Positions 45,588 to 56,580 are shown, numbered from the stretch's first letter. The stretch is 64,000 nt of DNA from Marinobacter gudaonensis (GCF_900115175.1 NZ_FOYV01000001.1:1550001-1614000); one strand, 5' to 3'. Notes: generated by a model from the sequence alone, not told the origin. Numbers and translations are program-made.

Positions 45588-46802
45588 TCACCAGAGAATG
45601 GCGATGTCGTCCCTCTGGATGTTCACCATCACTCCCGGCTGTGGCATGGTGCCCCGGCTTTCCCTTGGCTGGACCCGATCAATGGTGACCGAAACCCCGG
45701 CATCGTGGAGCTCAGGGGTAGCCTCTGGCGCCTCCAGGTACCTCTTGCTCCGGTAGAGTTTCAGCTCGTCCCCGGGCCGAAGTCCCGCTGTTGAGCCAGA
45801 CTCCAGGGTTACCCCGTGGCCGTCGACTCTCGCCACCCGTGTAATGAACGGCTGGCAGGCCAGAGCCTCGGACACCGCGCCCGCCATCTCGCCGATCAGC
45901 GCCTGCACAGACTGGCCGTAGGCCGTTTTCTGAAAGCCGGCGGAGCCGAAACCTGTCGAGCTTCCGGGGCCGGCATTCCACTCTGCGGCAGTTTCAAACC
46001 GCTGCTGGTGCACCGGCGCGCCACTGAAACCGTCAAACACCACCAGATCCACCGCAAACCTCCGGCTCTGATCAACGGTGCCCAATCCACGCTGCAGCCC
46101 ATCGAGTACAGATGTGCCCCAGGCTGAGGGATCAGCAACCCCCAGATCACGGATGACACCGGTTACCACAAACTGGGCGTCCAGTTCCCGCGCCAGCTGG
46201 GACATGTTGCTCAACCGATTGTCACCCGCCTGCACGGTGGGCGCATTCAGCAGGTCACCGAACAGCCGTGAGGTGGTGGCGGCAAAAACCTGAAAGCCGC
46301 CCCGCTCCACCAGTCGCCGCTGGAGCTGTTGCGGCAAGATTTCGCCGGCGTCGTCCAGGCGGCCCACCCGGGCCTGGTCCGGGTACAGCAGGGGAAAACC
46401 GGTGATGGCCACCCGTTTTTTCAATCTCCCGGCGTCGCCGGCCGCACACTGGCCAACACCCGCACTGACATCCCCCTGAACCGTCACCCGTAACAGGTTG
46501 CCATTGCGGTATTCATCAATAATGCGCACATTGCGCGCGTTCACCGCCGAGGCCAACTGGGTGCGCGATTCCGTGAGCACGCCGTTTTCCATGGTATCCC
46601 GGGTGCTTACCCTGGCCTCATACTGCAACGAGAGATCGCGCATCGCCGCTTTGCGGGCTTCTGCCCGAGCGGCTTCCAGATCGCCGTTATGGATGTTGGC
46701 ATGGCCCACGCCTTCCAGCACCACGGCCCGTGCACCGGCGGCAAACGTCAACGCCAGCAGCATCAGCAGGGTTGCAACGGAACGGGTCGAACATCTCATC
46801 AT
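45588..46802 (-). CDS. flgT: Flagellar assembly protein FlgT
   Basis: 404-residue periplasmic protein of the H-ring around the basal body of sodium-driven polar flagella (known from Vibrio). Signal peptide LLMLLALTFAAGARA; N-terminal domain VVLEGVGHANIHNGDLEAARAEARKAAMRDL, middle TolB-like domain (KKRVAITGFPLL), C-terminal SH3-like domain with LRPGDELKLYRS. Lies downstream of flgP with a 6-base gap. Other flagellar genes are not in the window. Confidence 0.9.
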   Translation of the reverse strand: MMRCSTRSVATLLMLLALTFAAGARAVVLEGVGHANIHNGDLEAARAEARKAAMRDLSLQYEARVSTRDTMENGVLTESRTQLASAVNARNVRIIDEYRNGNLLRVTVQGDVSAGVGQCAAGDAGRLKKRVAITGFPLLYPDQARVGRLDDAGEILPQQLQRRLVERGGFQVFAATTSRLFGDLLNAPTVQAGDNRLSNMSQLARELDAQFVVTGVIRDLGVADPSAWGTSVLDGLQRGLGTVDQSRRFAVDLVVFDGFSGAPVHQQRFETAAEWNAGPGSSTGFGSAGFQKTAYGQSVQALIGEMAGAVSEALACQPFITRVARVDGHGVTLESGSTAGLRPGDELKLYRSKRYLEAPEATPELHDAGVSVTIDRVQPRESRGTMPQPGVMVNIQRDDIAILW

Positions 46803-46808
46803 GGCCGG

Positions 46809-47354
46809 TTACTCGAGGTAGTACAGTGAGTCAACGCCCCTGCTCTGAACGTCACCAATACTGTCGTTGTCCTGGGGCATGGGAATCGGGCAAAGGTCTT
46901 GCACCTGGTCGTCGGCAACCTTGGCAACACAGGCCCGGAACCTGGGCTCGAGCTTCAGCTCCATGACCGTCTCGAAAACGCCATCGCTGTGTTCGTTCAC
47001 CGCCACCAGCTTGGCGCCCCGAATATAGCTGTCCACGTACGTCCGGAACATGTCGTTGCGCAGCACGAAGTCATTCACCGTGGAGCTGCCATAAACCACC
47101 GTGCCGTATACTCGCTCCACCAGATTGCGGTAGGCGTCCAGCTGTGAGGCGCGACGCGCCAGCAAGCGTTTGCGGCTGTCGGTTCGGTCGGAGGCGGCGT
47201 CGGCATAGGTACCCAGACCGCTGACACGCACGGTGATAGGCTCCAGATCGGTATCCCGCAGGGACTGGTCACCGTCGCCGCGGAAGCCGCCGGTGGGGGC
47301 GCAGGCGGCAAGGCCGAAGGCCAGCATAGGGATGAATATCCAGCGAAGGATCAT
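46809..47354 (-). CDS. flgP: Flagellar lipoprotein FlgP (LPP20-like)
   Basis: 181-residue outer-membrane lipoprotein, partner of FlgT. Lipobox LAAC at residues 15-18 after WIFIPMLAFG. Mature part: YADAASDRTDSRKRLLARRASQLDAYRNLVERVYG is the LPP20/FlgP core. ATG 47354 has GGAG upstream; a much longer open frame (to 47555) contains no signal peptide in the right place. Confidence 0.88.
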   Translation of the reverse strand: MILRWIFIPMLAFGLAACAPTGGFRGDGDQSLRDTDLEPITVRVSGLGTYADAASDRTDSRKRLLARRASQLDAYRNLVERVYGTVVYGSSTVNDFVLRNDMFRTYVDSYIRGAKLVAVNEHSDGVFETVMELKLEPRFRACVAKVADDQVQDLCPIPMPQDNDSIGDVQSRGVDSLYYLE

Positions 47355-47621
47355 TACAGTTCTCCAAAGTACGTCCTGACAGGTTTGCCATGCCCCATGA
47401 AAAAAGTGCGCCAGTTTTCCCAGGCTACTGATATTTCGAGCAAAGGCACGGGCAGCTCCGGGTAATCGGCGGTGAAGCGGCAAAATTCTGCCTCCGTTTA
47501 CAGTTCTGGAACAAACGGTTACCCCAAGCGTCGTGTCCACCACCGGCTTCTGCATTACCCTCTGAGGATCGCATATCTGATTTGCCTTTTAACAACGAAG
47601 TTACTGCCAACGAGATCCACT

Positions 47622-48881
47622 ATGACCGAATACCGTATGACCCGACTTGCCCTGGCCGTCGGGCTGTCACTGGCCACCGCCACCACCCTCGCCAGCCCCC
47701 AATCATTCAAGTCTGCCCGCTCCTTCGCCATGGCTGGAACCGGCGTGGCCGTCGCAACCCCCGCCGATGCCCTGGTGGCCAACCCGGCCATGCTGGCCGC
47801 TGACCATCACAGCTGGAATGACGACTTCGGTCTGCAGCTGATTTCAGTGAACGCACGGCTGGCCGACGAAGAAGACACCATCGACCAGGTCGACCGCATC
47901 CAAAACACGATCAATAATCTGGAACAGGCGGTAGACAATCTGAACCAGACCGGGGCCCAGAACCAGGCCGGTATCCTGCGGGACCAGCTCCAGGCCTTTG
48001 ATCGCGACACTATGCGCGCCAACATAGGCCTGGGCCTCGGATTGGCGGTACCTTCGCAGGGACTGTCCGTGGGTGTCTTTACCAATGGCAACCTGACCGC
48101 CACGGTGCGCGGCGAGTATGCCGCCAGCGATGACGCGCTGCTGGCCGGTCTCGAAAGCGGCTCTGTGCCGGCAACCTCTGGCGTCACCGACGGCCTGGAA
48201 TCCCGGGGCAAGATCCTCGCCTCCGCCGTCGCGGAACTTGGGGTGACCTTCGCCCGAGCCATCGAGCTGAACAACGGGCAACGGCTGCAGCTGGGGCTGT
48301 CTCCTAAGTACGTGAATCTGCAGACCTTCCAGTACACCGAGACCGTCTCCGGCTTTGAAGACGAGGACTTCGACGGCGAGCAGTACCAGACCGACAAGAG
48401 CGGCTTCAACCTCGACCTCGGTGCCGCCTACGCCTTCGGCTCGGAGCAGCAATGGAACGCCGGTGCGTCCGTGCGAAACCTGATTCCCATGGAACTCGAC
48501 TCCGCCGCCAGCCGCCCGCTGCTGGGCGAGGAAGTTCGCACCCTGGAGCTGGACCCCATGGTGACTGTGGGCCTGGCGCACCGGGGCGATTATCACGTGA
48601 TCACCGCCGAGCTGGACCTGACCAAGAAGAAGGCCTTCGGCTACGAGGACGATACCCAGTGGCTGGCTGTGGGCGCCGAGTTTGATGCCTTCCGATACGC
48701 CCAGCTTCGCATCGGTGCCCGGCAGAACCTGGCGAGCAACGAGGATAACGACGGCATTGAAGAGAAGACCCAGTTCACCGCCGGCCTGGGGCTGAACATC
48801 CTGGGTGCCCGCGTCGATCTGGCGGGTCTGGTCAGCGATGCCGATGTGGGCGCGGCCATTGAAGTGGGTGCGGCCTTCTGA
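47622..48881 (+). CDS. TraF-family outer membrane beta-barrel protein
   Basis: 419-residue exported protein. Signal peptide about 1-25 (LALAVGLSLATATTLASP), then ARSFAMAGTGVAVATPADALVANPAML, the N-terminal signature of the so-called conjugal transfer TraF/long-chain-fatty-acid-porin-like barrels. It ends EVGAAF with a terminal Phe for outer-membrane insertion. A coiled coil (NTINNLEQAVDNLNQTG) near residue 95 is unusual. No conjugation genes are nearby, so the annotation name is misleading. ATG 47622 or 47637. Confidence 0.75.
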   Translation: MTEYRMTRLALAVGLSLATATTLASPQSFKSARSFAMAGTGVAVATPADALVANPAMLAADHHSWNDDFGLQLISVNARLADEEDTIDQVDRIQNTINNLEQAVDNLNQTGAQNQAGILRDQLQAFDRDTMRANIGLGLGLAVPSQGLSVGVFTNGNLTATVRGEYAASDDALLAGLESGSVPATSGVTDGLESRGKILASAVAELGVTFARAIELNNGQRLQLGLSPKYVNLQTFQYTETVSGFEDEDFDGEQYQTDKSGFNLDLGAAYAFGSEQQWNAGASVRNLIPMELDSAASRPLLGEEVRTLELDPMVTVGLAHRGDYHVITAELDLTKKKAFGYEDDTQWLAVGAEFDAFRYAQLRIGARQNLASNEDNDGIEEKTQFTAGLGLNILGARVDLAGLVSDADVGAAIEVGAAF

Positions 48882-48963
48882 CCGGCGTCCGCCTCGGATT
48901 TGCGAACGGTACCCGCTCACCGGATAATCCGGCACACATTCCCTGAAAAGAATCAGACATGTG

Positions 48964-50085
48964 ATGCAAGCCTATCTGGTGGGTGGTGCGGTTCGCGACG
49001 AACTGCTCGGTCTTGAGGTTAAAGACCGCGACTGGGTGGTGGTAGGCGCCACCCCGGAAGACATGCTGGCCAAGGGGTTCAAGCAGGTGGGCGCCGATTT
49101 TCCGGTGTTCCTGCACCCGGCAACCCGGGAAGAATATGCCCTGGCCAGGACCGAGCGCAAACAAGGCCGCGGTTACCACGGTTTTACGGTATACAGCGCG
49201 CCGGATGTCACCCTCGAGCAGGACCTACAGCGCCGCGACCTCACCATCAACGCCATGGCGAAAACCGAGGATGGCGAGCTGGTGGATCCCTTCCAGGGCC
49301 AGGCCGATATCCGCAATCGCACCCTTCGCCACGTATCGGAAGCCTTTGCCGAAGACCCCCTGAGAATCCTGCGCACCGCCCGATTCGCGGCGCGTTTCCA
49401 GCCCCTGGGGTTTACCGTCTGCGACCAGACCCAGGCACTCATGCAACACATGGTGCGCGACGGCGAAGTCGAACACCTGGTGCCAGAACGAGTCTGGCAG
49501 GAACTGCAGCGAGCCCTCCACGAACGGTCACCGGAGACGTTTTTCTCCGTGTTGCGCAGCAGCGGGGCGCTGGCGGTACTGATTCCGGAACTCGACCCTC
49601 AGGCATCGTTCGAGGCGGCCATGGCGGCTCTTCGCTGCATTCAGGGCAAGCCCGACACCACCACTGAAGAGCGTTTCGCTGCCATCCTGTCGCCGCTTTC
49701 AGAAGCACAGACACTCGACAGGGCCCGCGCCCTCAAGGCCCCCAGGGACAGCCAGAATCTGGCTCGCCTGGGCACCGCACTGAAAACGGAGCTTACCGCA
49801 GTTGACCCGACGGCGCCGGACAGCGCTGTTCTGCTGGATCTTCTGGACAGAGCCGACCTGTGGCGCCGATCCGAACGCTTCGAACAGCTGCTGCGGGTGC
49901 TCGATTGCGCGCTGCCCGACGCAGCCCGGGCTGTTGATCTGCTGCGCCGGGCGTCCCGGGCCGCCATTGGGGTTGATCCGGCAGAACTGCTGGCGCAAGG
50001 TTACAAGGGTAAAGCCCTGGGCGAGGCCATCCACAAGGAGCGGCAACGGCGAATCGACCAGGCGATTGGCAGCAACCACCTTTAG
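48964..50085 (+). CDS. cca: CCA-adding tRNA nucleotidyltransferase
   Basis: 373-residue enzyme that adds or repairs the tRNA 3' CCA end. Class II signatures: [33 protein letters not shown] and [16 protein letters not shown]. The C-terminal HD phosphodiesterase domain of E. coli Cca (412 residues) is not recognisable, and the protein is shorter, so this may be the HD-less type. ATG 48964 chosen; an adjacent GTG at 48961 is possible. Confidence 0.93.
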   Translation: MQAYLVGGAVRDELLGLEVKDRDWVVVGATPEDMLAKGFKQVGADFPVFLHPATREEYALARTERKQGRGYHGFTVYSAPDVTLEQDLQRRDLTINAMAKTEDGELVDPFQGQADIRNRTLRHVSEAFAEDPLRILRTARFAARFQPLGFTVCDQTQALMQHMVRDGEVEHLVPERVWQELQRALHERSPETFFSVLRSSGALAVLIPELDPQASFEAAMAALRCIQGKPDTTTEERFAAILSPLSEAQTLDRARALKAPRDSQNLARLGTALKTELTAVDPTAPDSAVLLDLLDRADLWRRSERFEQLLRVLDCALPDAARAVDLLRRASRAAIGVDPAELLAQGYKGKALGEAIHKERQRRIDQAIGSNHL

Positions 50086-50094
50086 GGAGTCCCG

Positions 50095-50841
50095 ATGTCT
50101 GATCACAACCCCGTAGCCCTGGTGACCGGTGCGGCCCACCGTCTTGGCGCCCACACCGCCCGGACTCTCCACCGCAGAGGCTGGAACCTTGTGGTTCATT
50201 ACCGCAGCCGGGAAGACCAGGCCGAGGCTCTGGTGTACGACCTGAACCGTCAGCGTACGGATTCCGCCTGCGCCCTGCAGGGCGACCTCGCCAGTGACAA
50301 CGATCTCGGCAGGCTGGCCGGAGAAGCCATTGCCCGCTGGGGACGGCTCGATGCGCTGGTGAACAACGCCTCCGTGTTCTACCCCACGCCCACCGCCCGG
50401 GCCACCGGGGACGACTGGGACACCATCATGAACGCCAATCTGCGAGCGCCTTTCTTTCTGTTGCAGGCCTGCCTTCCCGCCCTGAAGGCATCCCGGGGCT
50501 CGGTGGTGAACATGATCGACATCTACAGCGAAAAACCCATCGCCGACCACCCACTCTACTGCGCCAGCAAGGCCGGTCTTGCCGCCCTGACCCGCTCCTG
50601 GGCGAAAGACCTCGCACCCGAGGTGCGGGTGAACGGCGTGTCGCCCGGCGCCATTCTCTGGCCAGAAGGCGAGGCTGCCATGGACGAATCGGCGCAGCAG
50701 GCCATTCTGGACAAGACCCCACTGTCCCGAACCGGTGACCCGGACGACATCGCCGGAACCATTGCATTCCTGATCTGCGACGCGCCCTTCATTACCGGGC
50801 AGATACTGGCGGTGGACGGAGGTCGAAGCCTGAACATGTAG
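50095..50841 (+). CDS. SDR oxidoreductase, pteridine reductase (FolM-like)
   Basis: 248-residue NADPH-dependent short-chain reductase. The cofactor motif TGAAHRLG (TGxxxRxG) is the pteridine reductase variant. NNASVF follows, and the catalytic Tyr/Lys are in YCASKAG. It ends with a typical DGGRSLNM. Probably reduces dihydromonapterin or folate-type pterins. Nine bases after cca. Confidence 0.88.
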   Translation: MSDHNPVALVTGAAHRLGAHTARTLHRRGWNLVVHYRSREDQAEALVYDLNRQRTDSACALQGDLASDNDLGRLAGEAIARWGRLDALVNNASVFYPTPTARATGDDWDTIMNANLRAPFFLLQACLPALKASRGSVVNMIDIYSEKPIADHPLYCASKAGLAALTRSWAKDLAPEVRVNGVSPGAILWPEGEAAMDESAQQAILDKTPLSRTGDPDDIAGTIAFLICDAPFITGQILAVDGGRSLNM

Positions 50842-50948
50842 CCTGCCGGCTTTGGCCGAAAGCGGCTTTCCGGATACAATGCCGGCAGCTTTCAATCCTG
50901 CGTGTCCCGGGCTGTGTCCCGGGCGTCCCTACGATCCGGAGAATCCCC

Positions 50949-52127
50949 ATGAGAGATGTCGTTATTGTTGCCGCCCGTCGTACCGCCATCGGAACCTTTG
51001 GCGGAGGTCTCTCCAGCCTGCGCGCCGACCAGCTCGGCACCGCTGTCATCAAGGCGATCCTGGAGCAAACCGGCGTGCCAGGAGACCAGGTGAACGAAGT
51101 GGTACTGGGTCAGGTACTGACCGCGGGCTGCGGCCAGAACCCGGCTCGCCAGTCGGCCATCAACGCCGGCATCCCGGCTTCCGTGCCCGCCATGACCATC
51201 AACAAGGTCTGTGGCTCTGGCCTTAAAGCGGTGCACATGGCGGTGCAGGCGATTCGCTGTGGCGACGCCGAACTGATGATTGCCGGTGGCCAGGAGAGCA
51301 TGAGCCAGGCACCTCACGTTCTGCCCAACAGCCGAAACGGACAGCGTATGGGCGACTGGAACCTGGTCGACACCATGATCAAGGACGGTCTCTGGGACGC
51401 CTTCAACGACTACCACATGGGCATTACCGCCGAGAACATCGTCGAGAAATACGGCATCAGCCGACAGGAGCAGGACGAATTCGCCGCCGCCTCCCAGCAG
51501 AAAGCTGCAGCTGCCCGTGCCGCCGGTTATTTCGACGACCAGATCGTGCCGGTCACTATTCCCCAGCGCAAAGGCGACCCCATTGTGGTTGACCGCGACG
51601 AAGGCCCCCGTGACGGCGTTACCGCCGAAGGCCTGGCCAACCTGCGCGCCGCCTTCAAGAAGGACGGCACGGTAACCGCAGGCAACGCTTCCTCGCTGAA
51701 CGACGGCGCCGCTGCCGTTATGGTGTGCAGCGCCGAGAAAGCCAGGGAATTGGGGCTGACGCCGCTCGCCACCATCAAGGCCCATGCCAACGCCGGCGTC
51801 GACCCCAGCATCATGGGCACCGGCCCGATTCCCGCCAGCCAGCGCTGCCTGCAGCGGGCCGGCTGGAGCGTTGACGAGCTCGATCTGGTAGAGGCCAACG
51901 AGGCCTTCGCCGCTCAGGCCATCTCGGTGAACCGTGACATGGGCTGGGACACCAGCAAGGTCAACGTGAACGGCGGCGCTATTGCCCTGGGCCACCCGAT
52001 CGGCGCCTCCGGCTGCCGGATCCTCGTCTCTCTGCTGCATGAGATGGTTCGCCGCGATGCCCACAAGGGCCTGGCGACCCTGTGTATTGGCGGTGGCATG
52101 GGCGTGGCCCTGGCGGTGGAGCGCTGA
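50949..52127 (+). CDS. Acetyl-CoA C-acetyltransferase (AtoB/PhaA type)
   Basis: 392-residue biosynthetic-type thiolase joining or splitting acetoacetyl-CoA. Active Cys in [11 protein letters not shown], His in [10 protein letters not shown] and Cys in CIGGGMG. The 392-residue length and RTAIGTFGG start are typical of AtoB/PhaA. No phaB or phaC adjacent. Distinct from the FadI-type thiolase at 2083. The upstream gap of 107 bases may hold its promoter. Confidence 0.93.
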   Translation: MRDVVIVAARRTAIGTFGGGLSSLRADQLGTAVIKAILEQTGVPGDQVNEVVLGQVLTAGCGQNPARQSAINAGIPASVPAMTINKVCGSGLKAVHMAVQAIRCGDAELMIAGGQESMSQAPHVLPNSRNGQRMGDWNLVDTMIKDGLWDAFNDYHMGITAENIVEKYGISRQEQDEFAAASQQKAAAARAAGYFDDQIVPVTIPQRKGDPIVVDRDEGPRDGVTAEGLANLRAAFKKDGTVTAGNASSLNDGAAAVMVCSAEKARELGLTPLATIKAHANAGVDPSIMGTGPIPASQRCLQRAGWSVDELDLVEANEAFAAQAISVNRDMGWDTSKVNVNGGAIALGHPIGASGCRILVSLLHEMVRRDAHKGLATLCIGGGMGVALAVER

Positions 52128-52132
52128 GCTGC

Positions 52133-52597
52133 ATGCTCCATGTGGTGCTTTACGAGCCGGAGATACCGCCGAATACCGGCAACATCATCCGGCTGTGCGC
52201 CAATACCGGCTGCCAGCTGCATCTGATCGAACCGCTGGGTTTTAATCTGGAGGACAAGCAGATGCGGCGGGCCGGCCTGGATTACAGCGAATACGCCTCG
52301 GTCAAAGTCCACCGGAACTACCAGGACTTCCTCGCCAGCGAGAAGCCAGAACGCCTGTTCGGGCTGACCACCAAAGGCCACACCCATTACCATCAGGTGA
52401 GTTTTCAGGATGGCGACTACCTGATGTTCGGCCCGGAAACCCGGGGCCTGCCGGCCGAGGTCCGCGAAGCACTGCCGCCGGAGCGACGACTGCGGGTACC
52501 CATGCGCCCGGAGAGCCGGAGCCTCAACCTTTCCAACACTGCCGCGCTGGTGGTGTACGAGGCCTGGCGGCAACTGGGCTTCCAGGGCGCGCTCTAG
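52133..52597 (+). CDS. trmL: tRNA (cytidine(34)-2'-O)-methyltransferase
   Basis: 154-residue SPOUT methyltransferase modifying the wobble base of two tRNA-Leu species. Near the start: [24 protein letters not shown]. The SAM knot region has FGPETRGLP and [20 protein letters not shown]. Start ATG 52133 is 5 bases after the thiolase stop. Confidence 0.95.
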   Translation: MLHVVLYEPEIPPNTGNIIRLCANTGCQLHLIEPLGFNLEDKQMRRAGLDYSEYASVKVHRNYQDFLASEKPERLFGLTTKGHTHYHQVSFQDGDYLMFGPETRGLPAEVREALPPERRLRVPMRPESRSLNLSNTAALVVYEAWRQLGFQGAL

Positions 52598-52622
52598 ACC
52601 CGAAACCGTGCAGACACAAAAA

Positions 52623-52646
52623 AACCGGCCAGGGCCGGTTTTTTGT
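52623..52646 (+). terminator. Terminator after trmL (bidirectional)
   Basis: AACCGGC (52623-52629) pairs with GCCGGTT (52634-52640), loop CAGG, T-run following. A-run on the left side makes it work for the convergent secB as well. Confidence 0.88.
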
Positions 52647-52663
52647 TTTCCAGAGAGCCGCGA

Positions 52664-53167
52664 TCAGTGCGCCTGCTGCTCTTCCTTCGACTCGCCGGCG
52701 GCTTCTTCCTGCTTGCGCTTGAGCGCCTGGGCGTAAATCGCATCGAAGTTCACCGGCGCCAGCATCAGGGCCGGGAAGCTGCCCTTGTTGACCACGCCGT
52801 CGATGGCTTCGCGGGCATAGGGGAACAGAATGGTCGGGCAGTAGGCGCCGAGCATCTGGCCCAGCTGCTGACCTTCGATACCCTGAACCAGGAACACCCC
52901 GCCCTGCTGGATCTCAACGATGTAGGCGACTTTCTCTCCCACCTTCGCGGTGACGGTCAGGGAAAGTACAACCTCGTACTGGTTGTCACTGACCTTGTTG
53001 TGGGAGGTGTTCAGGTCCAGGTTCACCTGCGGCTTCCACTGCTCCTGGAAGACCAGCGGAGAGTTGGGTGATTCGAAAGACAGGTCCTTCACATAGATGC
53101 GCTGAAGGGCAAACTGCGGTTGGTTCTGGTTGTCACCGCCTGCGGCGGCTTGCTGGTTCTCAGCCAT
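52664..53167 (-). CDS. secB: Protein-export chaperone SecB
   Basis: 167-residue homotetrameric chaperone that keeps preproteins unfolded and hands them to SecA. Signature FALQRIYVKDLSFESPNSP at the start and CPTILFPYAREAIDGVVNKGSFPALMLAPVNF. Acidic C-terminus. ATG 53167 chosen; an upstream in-frame ATG at 53188 lacks family support. Confidence 0.96.
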   Translation of the reverse strand: MAENQQAAAGGDNQNQPQFALQRIYVKDLSFESPNSPLVFQEQWKPQVNLDLNTSHNKVSDNQYEVVLSLTVTAKVGEKVAYIVEIQQGGVFLVQGIEGQQLGQMLGAYCPTILFPYAREAIDGVVNKGSFPALMLAPVNFDAIYAQALKRKQEEAAGESKEEQQAH

Positions 53168-53313
53168 GTTCAATCCTTTCGTTCTCAATCGTGGGGCACG
53201 GGGCCCCTTTATTGTGGGGTGTCATCTGGTCTGCTGCCGAAGCATTCTACGTCGGCGCCCGGCCGGCTAATGTGAAACAGTGCGGCAGATTGGGTTTCAG
53301 ATCAAGGCCGGCT

Positions 53314-53730
53314 CTATTTCTTGACCAGCGGCAGATTGCTGGCTTTCCAGTCAGCGATCCCCCCATTAAGCCGCGACACGTTGCTGAAGCCTTCGGCATT
53401 CAGCTGCTTTACCGCCATGGCCGAATGCTGGCCCATCTTGTCGGCCACAATGATCTGTTTGTCCTTGAATTTGCTCAGCTCGTTGACCCGGCTTTTCAGG
53501 CTGTTCAGCGGAATGTTGATGGAACCGGTAATACGGCCCTCACCAAACTCCTTGCGGTCCCGGATGTCCACCACCACGGCTTCGTCTTTGTTGATAAGGT
53601 TGACCGCGCCCTGGGCCGAAATCTTGGCACCACCGCGGCGGGACTCCAGAATAAGGATCGCCACCAGAAATGCCACAAACAGCGACACCAGAATGTAGTG
53701 GTTAACGACAAATTCAAACAACCGGTCCAT
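53314..53730 (-). CDS. yibN: YibN-type membrane-anchored rhodanese-like protein without catalytic Cys
   Basis: 138-residue protein: an N-terminal membrane helix (VVNHYILVSLFVAFLVAILIL) and one rhodanese domain (AVVVDIRDRKEFGEGRITGSINIP). The catalytic loop, normally VCxxGxxS, reads VADKMGQHS, with Asp97 where the Cys should be. Sulfurtransferase activity is therefore not expected. It sits 146 bases from secB; in pseudomonads a glutaredoxin gene usually separates them, but none is here. Confidence 0.88.
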   Translation of the reverse strand: MDRLFEFVVNHYILVSLFVAFLVAILILESRRGGAKISAQGAVNLINKDEAVVVDIRDRKEFGEGRITGSINIPLNSLKSRVNELSKFKDKQIIVADKMGQHSAMAVKQLNAEGFSNVSRLNGGIADWKASNLPLVKK

Positions 53731-53839
53731 GCACTTACCCTGATAGTGAGTTTGGCCGGATTATACACAGCCTGGTTGCCGGACAGAAGGTGACGAAACT
53801 GGTCAGTAAATGCGAAAATAGTTAAACTGCATTTTCGTT

Positions 53840-53855
53840 TTAGTAAATTTACTAA
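53840..53855. promoter_or_regulatory. 16-bp palindrome TTAGTAAATTTACTAA before gpmI
   Basis: Perfect palindrome 20 bases before the gpmI start, in an AT-rich stretch that contrasts with the GC-rich surroundings. Possible operator or promoter element for gpmI and the divergent yibN. Confidence 0.5.
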
Positions 53856-53875
53856 CATTTTTACTTTCGGACTGA

Positions 53876-55426
53876 ATGATGACTGCAATGCGCAAGCCGA
53901 CCGCACTGATTATTCTGGACGGCTGGGGCCACCGCGACCCGGCCGAGGACAACGCCATCAGCAATGCCAACACCCCTTTCTGGGACAAGCTCTGGCAAAA
54001 CCAGCCCAAGACCCTGATCAACACCTCGGGCATGTTTGTAGGCCTGCCACAGGGGCAGATGGGGAACTCTGAAGTCGGCCACATGAACCTTGGCGCAGGC
54101 CGCGTGGTATACCAGAGCCTGACCCGCATTGACAAAGACCTCGAAGACGGCACCTTCCAGGAAAACCCGGTACTGTGTGCCGCCATCGACAAGGCCGTAC
54201 AGAGCGGCCGCGCGGTACATCTGATGGGCCTTATGTCCCCCGGTGGCGTGCACAGTCACGAAGACCACATCCTGGCCGCCGCAGAGCTGGCCGCTTCCCG
54301 AGGCGCGAAGGAAGTTTACATACATGCGTTTCTCGATGGCCGCCATATGCCGCCCCGCAGCGCCAAGGCGTCCCTGGAAAAAGCCGCCGCCAAACTGAAA
54401 AGCCTCGGTGTTGGCCGGGTGGCTTCCCTGGTTGGCCGCTACTACGCCATGGATCGCGACAACCGTTGGGACCGCATCGAGTCGGCCTACAACCTAATGA
54501 CCCAGGGCAGCGCAGAGTTTGTTGCCCAGGACCCGGTCTCCGGCCTGGAGCAGGCCTACGAGCGCGGTGAGAACGACGAGTTCGTCTCCCCCACCCGGAT
54601 CCAGGCGCCCGGTGAGCCCGAAGCCACCATCAATGACGGCGACAGCGTGCTGTTCATGAACTTCCGGGCCGACCGCGCCCGGGAAATGACCCGCACCTTC
54701 GTGGACAAGGATTTCGACGGCTTCCAGCGTCAGAAATACCCGGAATTGGCCGACTTTGTGATGCTGACCGAGTACGCGGCCGACATCAAAACCTCCTGCG
54801 CCTATCCGCCGGAACAGCTGACCAACGGGCTCGGCGAGTACATGGCCAAGCAGGGCAAGACCCAGCTGCGCATTGCCGAAACCGAGAAGTACGCCCACGT
54901 GACGTTCTTCTTTAATGGCGGCCTGGAAACGCCGTTCGACGGCGAGGACCGAATCCTGGTGCCCTCTCCCAAGGTGGCCACCTACGACCTCCAGCCGGAG
55001 ATGAGCGCCCCCGAGGTGACCGACAAGCTGGTTGAAGCCATCAAGAGCGGCAAGTACGACCTGGTGGTCTGCAACTACGCCAACGGCGACATGGTTGGTC
55101 ACACTGGCAAACTGGACGCGGCCATCAAGGCTGCGGAATGCCTGGACGAGTGCGTGAAGCGCGTGGTCGAAGCTCTCGACGAAGTGGGCGGCGAAGCCCT
55201 GATCACCGCCGATCACGGCAACTGTGAGCAGATGACCGACCCCAACTCCGGACAGGTCCACACCGCGCACACCATCGGCCCGGTACCGCTGGTCTACACC
55301 GGTCATCGCCAGGTGAGCCTCCGGGACGATGGCAGCCTGAGCGATGTCGCGCCCACTCTCCTCGCCCTGATGGGACTGGCACAACCGAAGGAAATGACCG
55401 GGCACAGCCTGGTTGAGCTCGGTTGA
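53876..55426 (+). CDS. gpmI: 2,3-bisphosphoglycerate-independent phosphoglycerate mutase
   Basis: 516-residue two-metal (Mn) mutase interconverting 3- and 2-phosphoglycerate in glycolysis/gluconeogenesis. Nucleophilic Ser65 in [12 protein letters not shown]; metal residues in LIILDGWG and [10 protein letters not shown]. Two ATGs at 53876 and 53879 are both possible starts; no strong ribosome site is seen. Overlaps envC by 4 bases. Confidence 0.96.
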   Translation: MMTAMRKPTALIILDGWGHRDPAEDNAISNANTPFWDKLWQNQPKTLINTSGMFVGLPQGQMGNSEVGHMNLGAGRVVYQSLTRIDKDLEDGTFQENPVLCAAIDKAVQSGRAVHLMGLMSPGGVHSHEDHILAAAELAASRGAKEVYIHAFLDGRHMPPRSAKASLEKAAAKLKSLGVGRVASLVGRYYAMDRDNRWDRIESAYNLMTQGSAEFVAQDPVSGLEQAYERGENDEFVSPTRIQAPGEPEATINDGDSVLFMNFRADRAREMTRTFVDKDFDGFQRQKYPELADFVMLTEYAADIKTSCAYPPEQLTNGLGEYMAKQGKTQLRIAETEKYAHVTFFFNGGLETPFDGEDRILVPSPKVATYDLQPEMSAPEVTDKLVEAIKSGKYDLVVCNYANGDMVGHTGKLDAAIKAAECLDECVKRVVEALDEVGGEALITADHGNCEQMTDPNSGQVHTAHTIGPVPLVYTGHRQVSLRDDGSLSDVAPTLLALMGLAQPKEMTGHSLVELG

Positions 55427-56580
55427 TCAGACAACGGACATTGGCCGTGCGATATGCCGGACTGCTGGCGCTCGCCCTTGGTCTGGGCGCAGCGCCGGCG
55501 CTCGCGCAGCAGGACGTTACACCAGCCCAGATCGAGGAACTCAAGGAACAGATTGAGGATATCGATGAGTGGCTGGCCGACGCCGAAGAAGACCGCTCTG
55601 CCCTGGAGCGGCAACTGGCCGAAACCGAAAAAACCATCAGCCGCCTGACCCGCGAACGTCGCTCCCTGCGCCAGCAGGCCGAACAACAGAAGCAGCGGCT
55701 GGAGCAGCTACAGGATGAGGAACGGGAGCTTGCCCGCACCCTGGATCGACAGCGGGAGAGCCTCAAGAGCCAGATACGTGCTGCCTGGATGGAGGGCGAT
55801 GCGCCGGCGGTCAAGGTACTGCTCAATGAGATCGATCCGGACCGCATTGCCCGCACCCTCACCTACTACGAGTACCTGAGCAAACACACGGTGACCCGCC
55901 TTGAAGCCTTCCGCGCAAGCCTGGAAGAGCTCCGCACCACTCAGGCCGCTGTTGAAGCCATCCGGGTTGAGCTGGCCAACACCGAAAAAGGTCTGGCCCA
56001 ACGCCAGCAGGCGCTGGCGCAGTCGCGACAGGAACGGCAACAGACCCTCGCCTCTCTCAACGCCGACATTCAGAACCGCCGCAGCGAACGCCAGGAGCTG
56101 GAATCAGACCGCAAGCGCCTGGAAAAGCTGCTGGAAGAAGTCCAGCAAGCCATCAATAACATTCCGTCCCCAAACGAATCCAAGCCCTTTGCCTCGCTTC
56201 GCAACCGGCTGCCCTGGCCGGTAGAGGGCAAGGTCCTGAGCGGCTTTGGTGATCGCTACGCGGACGGCAAACTGCGCCGCACCGGTCTGCTGATCAAGAC
56301 CGGGGAAGAAGCGGAGATCCGGGCCATTCACCACGGCCGGGTGGTTTTCGCCAACTGGCTGCGGGGCTTTGGCCTGATCACCATCATTGATCACGGCGAT
56401 GGCTACATGACACTCTATGGCCACAGCAGCAGCCTCTTCACCAGCCCCGGCGACTGGGTTACAGCCGGGGAGTCCATCGCCATAGCCGGACAGACCGGTG
56501 GCACCGATACGCCGGCCCTGTATTTTGAAGTTCGACACAACGGCAAGCCTGACAATCCCGGCCGCTGGCTGGCAAACTGA
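55423..56580 (+). CDS. envC: Murein hydrolase activator EnvC (degenerate M23)
   Basis: 385-residue periplasmic protein activating cell-separation amidases. Signal peptide ([16 protein letters not shown]), a long coiled coil (about 35-250), then a LytM domain. In LytM the zinc site is degenerate: where active M23 enzymes have HxxxD, this has RRTGLLIK, as in E. coli EnvC. Start is TTG 55423 or GTG 55447. Confidence 0.9.
   Translation: MIRQRTLAVRYAGLLALALGLGAAPALAQQDVTPAQIEELKEQIEDIDEWLADAEEDRSALERQLAETEKTISRLTRERRSLRQQAEQQKQRLEQLQDEERELARTLDRQRESLKSQIRAAWMEGDAPAVKVLLNEIDPDRIARTLTYYEYLSKHTVTRLEAFRASLEELRTTQAAVEAIRVELANTEKGLAQRQQALAQSRQERQQTLASLNADIQNRRSERQELESDRKRLEKLLEEVQQAINNIPSPNESKPFASLRNRLPWPVEGKVLSGFGDRYADGKLRRTGLLIKTGEEAEIRAIHHGRVVFANWLRGFGLITIIDHGDGYMTLYGHSSSLFTSPGDWVTAGESIAIAGQTGGTDTPALYFEVRHNGKPDNPGRWLAN

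Noticed and set aside
47355..47480. Sigma-28 type GCCGATTA sequence upstream of flgP
   Set aside because: No matching TAAA at the right distance, so promoter not supported.
47622..48881. Conjugative element suggested by a TraF-like product
   Set aside because: No relaxase, pilus or coupling genes nearby; the family name is inherited and the protein looks like an outer-membrane barrel.
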